Source of the DNA: Crocinitomicaceae bacterium
Lineage (GTDB): Bacteria > Bacteroidota > Bacteroidia > Flavobacteriales_D > Crocinitomicaceae
Assembly: GCA_011522905.1 (NCBI GenBank)
Contig: WTIB01000198.1
Span: 1-6,063 of the forward strand
Direction of reading: 5' to 3'
DNA length: 6,063 bases
In this document: positions 4,585-6,063 of the stretch, piece by piece
How positions within the stretch are numbered: the first letter of the stretch is position 1
Layout of the letters: each line of letters opens with the position of its first letter
Position numbers and translations under genes: made by a program
Notes under the pieces: generated by a model
The model's input: the letters and a program-made list of their open reading frames with translations, nothing else
Told to the model about the DNA's origin: nothing
The model's database searches: none

Positions 4585-6063
4585 ATGTCAAAAAACTTAG
4601 TGATTGTTGAGTCCCCTGCTAAAGCGAAAACTATTGAAAATTATTTGGGAAAGGACTATATCGTAAAATCAAGCTTTGGTCATGTAAGAGACCTTGCTAA
4701 AAAAGGATTATCTGTAGATATAGAAAATGGATTTGACCCCGTTTATGAAGTTTCTTCGGACAAAAAACAAGTAGTTTCTGAACTCAAAAAGCTTGCTAAA
4801 GCCGCAGAAATTGTTTGGCTCGCAACGGATGAGGATCGTGAGGGAGAAGCCATTTCATGGCATTTAACAGAAGCTTTAAACCTTGATAAAAAAGATACTA
4901 GAAGGATTACTTTCAATGAAATAACAAAATCGGCAATATTAAAGGCAATTGATAATTATCGAACGGTAAATCAAAAACTTGTTGATGCTCAGCAAGCAAG
5001 AAGAATTTTGGACAGAATTGTTGGTTTTGAATTATCACCAGTGTTGTGGAGAAAAGTTAGGCCAAGTCTTTCGGCAGGAAGAGTGCAATCTGTAGCGGTA
5101 AAATTAATTGTTGAAAGAGAGGAAGAAATTCAAAAATATCAATCGAAATCATACTTCAAGGTAAACGGCGAATTTAAATCATCAAAGGGAAATATCTCAG
5201 GAGATTTATCTACACAATTTGATTCACAAGAAGAAACAGAATCATTTTTGAATAGCTCACGTGGCAAAGAATTCTCCATTCAGTCGATTGAAAAAAAGCC
5301 CGCAACTAAAAAGCCTGCTGCTCCATTTACAACATCAACACTTCAACAGGAGGCCAGTCTTAAATTGGGATTCTCTGTTTCTAGAACCATGTCTGTAGCA
5401 CAGAGGTTATACGAATCTGGACACATCACATACATGAGAACGGATTCTGTTAATCTTTCAAAAACTGCAATGGACGGGGCAAAGAATAGTATTATTTCAA
5501 ACTTCGGTGAACGATATTCAAATCCAAAGCAATTTACAACAAAATCAAATTCCGCTCAAGAAGCCCACGAAGCTATCAGACCAACTAATTTTGATGTTAA
5601 AGAAGTTCAAATGGAGCATGATGAATCTAGACTCTATGAATTGATTTGGAAACGCGCAATTTCAAGTCAAATGAGTGATGCAAAGTTGGAAAGGACTTCA
5701 ATAAAAATTGGAGCCAATGGATTAAAGGAGCATTTTAATTGTAAAGGTGAGGTGATTGTATTTGATGGTTTTTTGTCAGTATACATCGCGAGTAATTTAC
5801 AAGAATCTGATGAAGAAGAAACACATGGATTGTTGCCTCAAGTAGTGGAGGGAGAAAATGTATTTCCCAATATTATTTCTGCAACTCAACGATTCTCTCG
5901 TCCACCTGCAAGATTTGTTGAAGCCTCGTTGGTTAAAAAGTTAGAAGAATTGGGTATTGGAAGACCTTCTACCTATGCACCTACCATTTCCACGATTCAA
6001 AAAAGAGGTTATGTAGAAAAGAAAATAAAAGAAGGTACGGAGCGTGTATATAAATGTTTAAGT
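4585..6063 (+). CDS. topA: DNA topoisomerase I (type IA), 3' end beyond the window
   Basis: TopA relaxes negatively supercoiled DNA by cutting one strand through a 5'-phosphotyrosine link. The first 493 codons are present and open to the window edge; the family is usually 700-900 residues, so the C-terminal part is missing only because the window ends. The Toprim domain is at the N terminus, with Glu9 in VIVESPAKAKTIE (6-18) and the acidic triad D82, D84 and E86 in DEDREGEA. Further on come SAGRVQSVAV near 172-181, the active-site Tyr283 with Arg285 in ITYMRTDS, the AHEAIRPT motif (327-334) with His328, and IGRPSTYA (458-465). All catalytic residues are present. The ATG at 4585 puts Glu9 where E. 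coli TopA has it, which supports this start. It is divergent from miaB across 188 bp. Confidence 0.97.
   Translation, partial: MSKNLVIVESPAKAKTIENYLGKDYIVKSSFGHVRDLAKKGLSVDIENGFDPVYEVSSDKKQVVSELKKLAKAAEIVWLATDEDREGEAISWHLTEALNLDKKDTRRITFNEITKSAILKAIDNYRTVNQKLVDAQQARRILDRIVGFELSPVLWRKVRPSLSAGRVQSVAVKLIVEREEEIQKYQSKSYFKVNGEFKSSKGNISGDLSTQFDSQEETESFLNSSRGKEFSIQSIEKKPATKKPAAPFTTSTLQQEASLKLGFSVSRTMSVAQRLYESGHITYMRTDSVNLSKTAMDGAKNSIISNFGERYSNPKQFTTKSNSAQEAHEAIRPTNFDVKEVQMEHDESRLYELIWKRAISSQMSDAKLERTSIKIGANGLKEHFNCKGEVIVFDGFLSVYIASNLQESDEEETHGLLPQVVEGENVFPNIISATQRFSRPPARFVEASLVKKLEELGIGRPSTYAPTISTIQKRGYVEKKIKEGTERVYKCLS

Noticed and set aside
4585..6063. topA as a truncated pseudogene
   Set aside because: The frame is open to the last base and all catalytic motifs are intact. 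The missing end is due to the window boundary.

Overview
This window looks like a chromosomal housekeeping segment from a member of the Bacteroidota, probably a flavobacteria-like lineage. Four things support this: the AT-rich composition; SecG, LptE-like and TPR proteins that match Bacteroidota-specific versions of these families; promoter-like boxes of the Bacteroidota type (TTTG ... TAnnTTTG); and the absence of Shine-Dalgarno sequences before the genes. The gene order miaB - sigma-54 activator - lptE - TPR protein - secG is one I recognise from many Bacteroidota genomes, where groES and groEL often follow. The genus cannot be told from this sequence.

Layout. Positions 1-94 are a short regulatory gap after secG. 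They hold repeated TGTCA/TGACA half-sites and, at the very edge on the minus strand, a TTGGCAC box resembling the -24 element of a sigma-54 promoter; that promoter would read out of the window. Positions 95-4396 hold five tightly packed minus-strand genes, read from right to left: miaB (tRNA methylthiotransferase), a receiver-less sigma-54 activator (AAA+ and Fis-type HTH), an LptE-like lipoprotein, a Bacteroidota TPR-like protein with an acidic middle, and secG. The junctions are an 11-bp gap, a 4-bp ATGA overlap, a 7-bp overlap and a directly abutting TAA-ATG, so one co-transcribed, translationally coupled operon is likely. Positions 4397-4584 are a divergent promoter region with a candidate promoter for each direction and three short dyads. 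From 4585 to the end runs the plus-strand topA gene (DNA topoisomerase I), cut off by the window edge.

How the genes fit together. miaB modifies tRNA, lptE and secG serve envelope biogenesis and protein export, topA controls supercoiling, and the activator is the only dedicated regulator. The most interesting reading is regulatory and is an inference: the same TGACA/TGTCA half-site motif occurs at the left edge, beside a sigma-54 -24-like box, and inside the miaB promoter at the head of the operon that encodes the activator. The activator could therefore control both its own operon and the transcription unit beyond the left edge. I see no mobile element, CRISPR array, RNA gene or clearly novel multi-gene system.
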